DNA of 34,223 nt from Verrucomicrobiaceae bacterium E54. Its GTDB lineage: Bacteria; Verrucomicrobiota; Verrucomicrobiia; Verrucomicrobiales; Akkermansiaceae. The first letter of the stretch is position 1, and each line of letters starts with the position of its first letter. The translations under genes and the position numbers were made by a program. Under the pieces are notes generated by a model. It was not told the origin of the DNA. It did no database searches and worked only from the letters and a program-made list of their open reading frames with translations. Below are positions 33,051 through 34,223 of the stretch, piece by piece. The stretch is from the NCBI GenBank assembly GCA_022548915.1, contig JAKZES010000058.1, forward strand, positions 1 through 34,223. The letters run 5' to 3'.

Positions 33051-33373
33051 TCCAGTGCGAGCCCTTGAGTGTAAGGCCCGCCGTCTTGGCCGCCGCTTGC
33101 CGCAAGTGGATTCGCGTAAAAGGCGTGTCCTGTGATCTTATGGGGAAAGCTAGCGACACCCTCCAGCGGCGGTCAATGCTCGGAAAACGGGACCCCTTCG
33201 ATTGAGATTCCTTCCCGTCGTCCCCCCGACCCAGCCGCTGCGCACCGAATGCCACGCCCGGAGGGCGATCACGCGGCATTTGTGGCGGAGCAAACGCCAC
33301 TTTGCATGGCGCGAGCGGAGCGAGGGCAAATTTCTCCATGACTCCGCGCAGGTTCCAGAATACGGTTTTCGGC
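33051..33373. other. Gene-free gap before a toxin-antitoxin pair
   Basis: No gene is supported here. At 33282-33300 GTGGCG and CGCCAC form a small hairpin. The neighbourhood GCGCGAGCGGAGCGAGGGC is a repetitive text seen in other genomes of the phylum. The promoter of the following antitoxin should be in this stretch. Confidence 0.5.
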
Positions 33374-33589
33374 GTGAGCCTGGCGCAAATTCTTGAAGAA
33401 CTACCGGCCTTCAGCGTGGCGGAACGGCAATTGCTCATTCGCCGGGCGATGGAGATCGATGAGCCCGCGTTGTCGCCGGACGACGAGACTCTGATTTCTT
33501 CCCGGCTTGACGAGCACCGCCGTGATCCATCGTCCGCGGTCTCGTTCGACGAGATGAAACGCTCGCTGCGCTCCCGGTTCCCGAAATGA
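33374..33589 (+). CDS. Addiction-module antitoxin (TIGR02574-type)
   Basis: I place the start at GTG 33374 (SLAQILEELPAFSVAERQLL), 71 aa, the usual length for this family; ATG 33338 would add 12 odd residues. The pattern 'ILEELPAFSVAERQLLIRRAME' followed by LSPDDETLISSRLDEHRRDP and SFDEMKRSLRSRF matches the short addiction-module antitoxin family often paired with RelE/ParE toxins. The TGA overlaps the next ATG by four bases. Confidence 0.83.
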   Translation: MSLAQILEELPAFSVAERQLLIRRAMEIDEPALSPDDETLISSRLDEHRRDPSSAVSFDEMKRSLRSRFPK

Positions 33590-33894
33590 GCTGGCGGCTC
33601 GAATTCAGGCCGGAGGTCGAAGACGATGTAGCCGACGTCGCCAAGTGGTATGAATCCCGCGAAGGCGGGCTCGGCGGAGGGTTTGTCGAAGAGATCATCC
33701 GCACGTGGGAATCCATCGCCGCGCAGCCGCTCATCGGTTCACGCCGCCATCCATCGCTCGACATTCGGTGGCGCTATCCCGAGCGCTTCCCCTATCGCGT
33801 CATCTACGGTGTCGATGAGAGCACCGAATCGATTCTCGTCATCGCCATCCTCCACGCCGCCCGCCACGACTCGGGCTGGCGAGAGAGAATCTGA
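33586..33894 (+). CDS. RelE/ParE-family toxin
   Basis: A 102-aa protein from ATG 33586. It shows ParE-like features: LEFRPEVEDDVADVAKWYES, GGFVEEIIRTWESIAAQPL, then RWRYPERFPYRVIYGVDEST and a final strand ILVIAILHAARHDSGW. The FPYRVIY segment is a strong sign of the ParE/RelE fold. Translationally coupled to the antitoxin upstream (ATGA, 33586-33589). It is the fourth toxin-antitoxin pair of the window. Confidence 0.88.
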   Translation: MSWRLEFRPEVEDDVADVAKWYESREGGLGGGFVEEIIRTWESIAAQPLIGSRRHPSLDIRWRYPERFPYRVIYGVDESTESILVIAILHAARHDSGWRERI

Positions 33895-34064
33895 AGCTCG
33901 CGCGTCGAGATCGACCTCAAGCCAGGAAAAGGCGCGACACAGCCGAATACCATCGCTCTCGGAGCGGCCCTCCGAAGAAGCGACATTGGGCTTGAGCACC
34001 AGCGAAACATCGAATCGGGGGACCCCAGCTACTGATTCCCCTTGGCGAATGGAGGAACCGGAAA

Positions 34065-34223
34065 CTACTCGACGGCCTGCACGCGCAAGGCCCGCAGGGA
34101 AAACAAGCTGGCTTCGGCCGACTCGCGGATTGGCCGCGCGCCGTTCTTCCTCTTGGCCCCGAAACATTCCCTCCGTTTGGCGAACACCTCCTCCACGAAC
34201 GCTTGCGATCCGATCGCCACCCC
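34065..34223 (-). CDS. REP-associated tyrosine transposase, C-terminal part (N-terminus outside window)
   Basis: The stop codon TAG is at 34067-34065, and the frame is open to the window edge, giving 52 residues. They read GSQAFVEEVFAKRRECFG, then AKRKNGARPIRESAEASL and FSLRALRVQAVE. The 'GS.AFVEEVF..RRE.FG.KRK.GAR' pattern is the C-terminal end of REP-associated tyrosine transposases (RAYTs, Y1 HUH-type enzymes) of Verrucomicrobia, recognised from memory. The catalytic HUH and Tyr lie outside the window. Its presence is relevant to the REP-like palindromes in this region. Confidence 0.7.
   Translation of the reverse strand, partial: GVAIGSQAFVEEVFAKRRECFGAKRKNGARPIRESAEASLFSLRALRVQAVE

Noticed and set aside
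33739-34167. A 142-residue minus-strand frame near the right edge
   Set aside because: It overlaps the ParE-like toxin in antisense and, in another frame, the RAYT C-terminus, which matches a known family pattern.
1-34223. CRISPR arrays, tRNA or rRNA genes
   Set aside because: No regularly spaced direct repeats with unique spacers and no cloverleaf-type or rRNA sequences were recognised on either strand.

Overview
The window looks like chromosomal DNA of a high-GC Verrucomicrobiota bacterium, probably of the Verrucomicrobiales/Akkermansiaceae type (inference from gene content). The indicators are a large PVC-type heme-binding protein with a C-terminal CxxCH site, a secreted formylglycine sulfatase, a secreted parallel beta-helix protein, a free-standing OvoA-like methyltransferase, a REP-associated transposase fragment, and several families of short dispersed repeats between genes. 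Housekeeping genes (mutY, rnhC, an HU-family gene, rlpA, thrB, thrC, fumC) lie among accessory cassettes, so this is not a plasmid or phage. I see no tRNA, rRNA or CRISPR.

Layout. 1-422 (-) is the N-terminal part of an OmpH/Skp-like periplasmic chaperone. 682-2271 (-) is a DUF433/DUF5615 toxin-antitoxin pair followed by a sugar-phosphate nucleotidyltransferase that carries an in-frame 7-bp tandem repeat. 2374-5391 (+) is the PVC heme protein; a double palindrome separates it from a convergent TonB-dependent receptor (5485-7626, -). The receptor diverges from a two-component system (7698-10383, +) whose NtrC-like regulator has lost the sigma-54 contact loop. 10405-11597 (-) holds a small lipoprotein and a lipoprotein trypsin-like protease. 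mutY (-) and rnhC (+) diverge around a 31-bp inverted repeat, followed by an HU gene and rlpA. rlpA meets a 6PGDH-like oxidoreductase stop to stop, and that gene diverges from thrB. 16831-19737 (-) is a 968-residue beta-helix protein.

20166-22920 (+) carries a CHAD protein, a DUF1328 membrane peptide, a tiny acidic lipoprotein and fumC. 22921-24846 is a toxin-antitoxin island with a Phd/RelE pair, a possible vapC remnant, and a VapBC pair with a near-perfect operator palindrome and an apparently leaderless promoter. Then come thrC, the sulfatase, the OvoA-type methyltransferase and a second secreted protease, all on +. 29849-31530 (-) has a single-pass membrane protein and an AraC regulator; the regulator diverges from an NmrA-like oxidoreductase and a DUF1772 membrane protein (31621-33050, +). 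The window ends with a fourth toxin-antitoxin pair and the C-terminus of a REP-associated tyrosine transposase entering from the right (-).

Working together. The receptor and two-component system look like one ligand-sensing and uptake locus. The AraC/NmrA/DUF1772 genes look like one inducible redox cassette. thrB and thrC are both present but about 8 kb apart. The four toxin-antitoxin pairs all use 4-nt start/stop overlaps, which implies translational coupling. No single operon stands out as an obviously new system. The most unusual items are the loop-less NtrC-type regulator, the detached ovothiol-type methyltransferase, the VapBC promoter/operator layout, the sulfatase with an altered active-site histidine, and the heptamer repeat inside a coding sequence.
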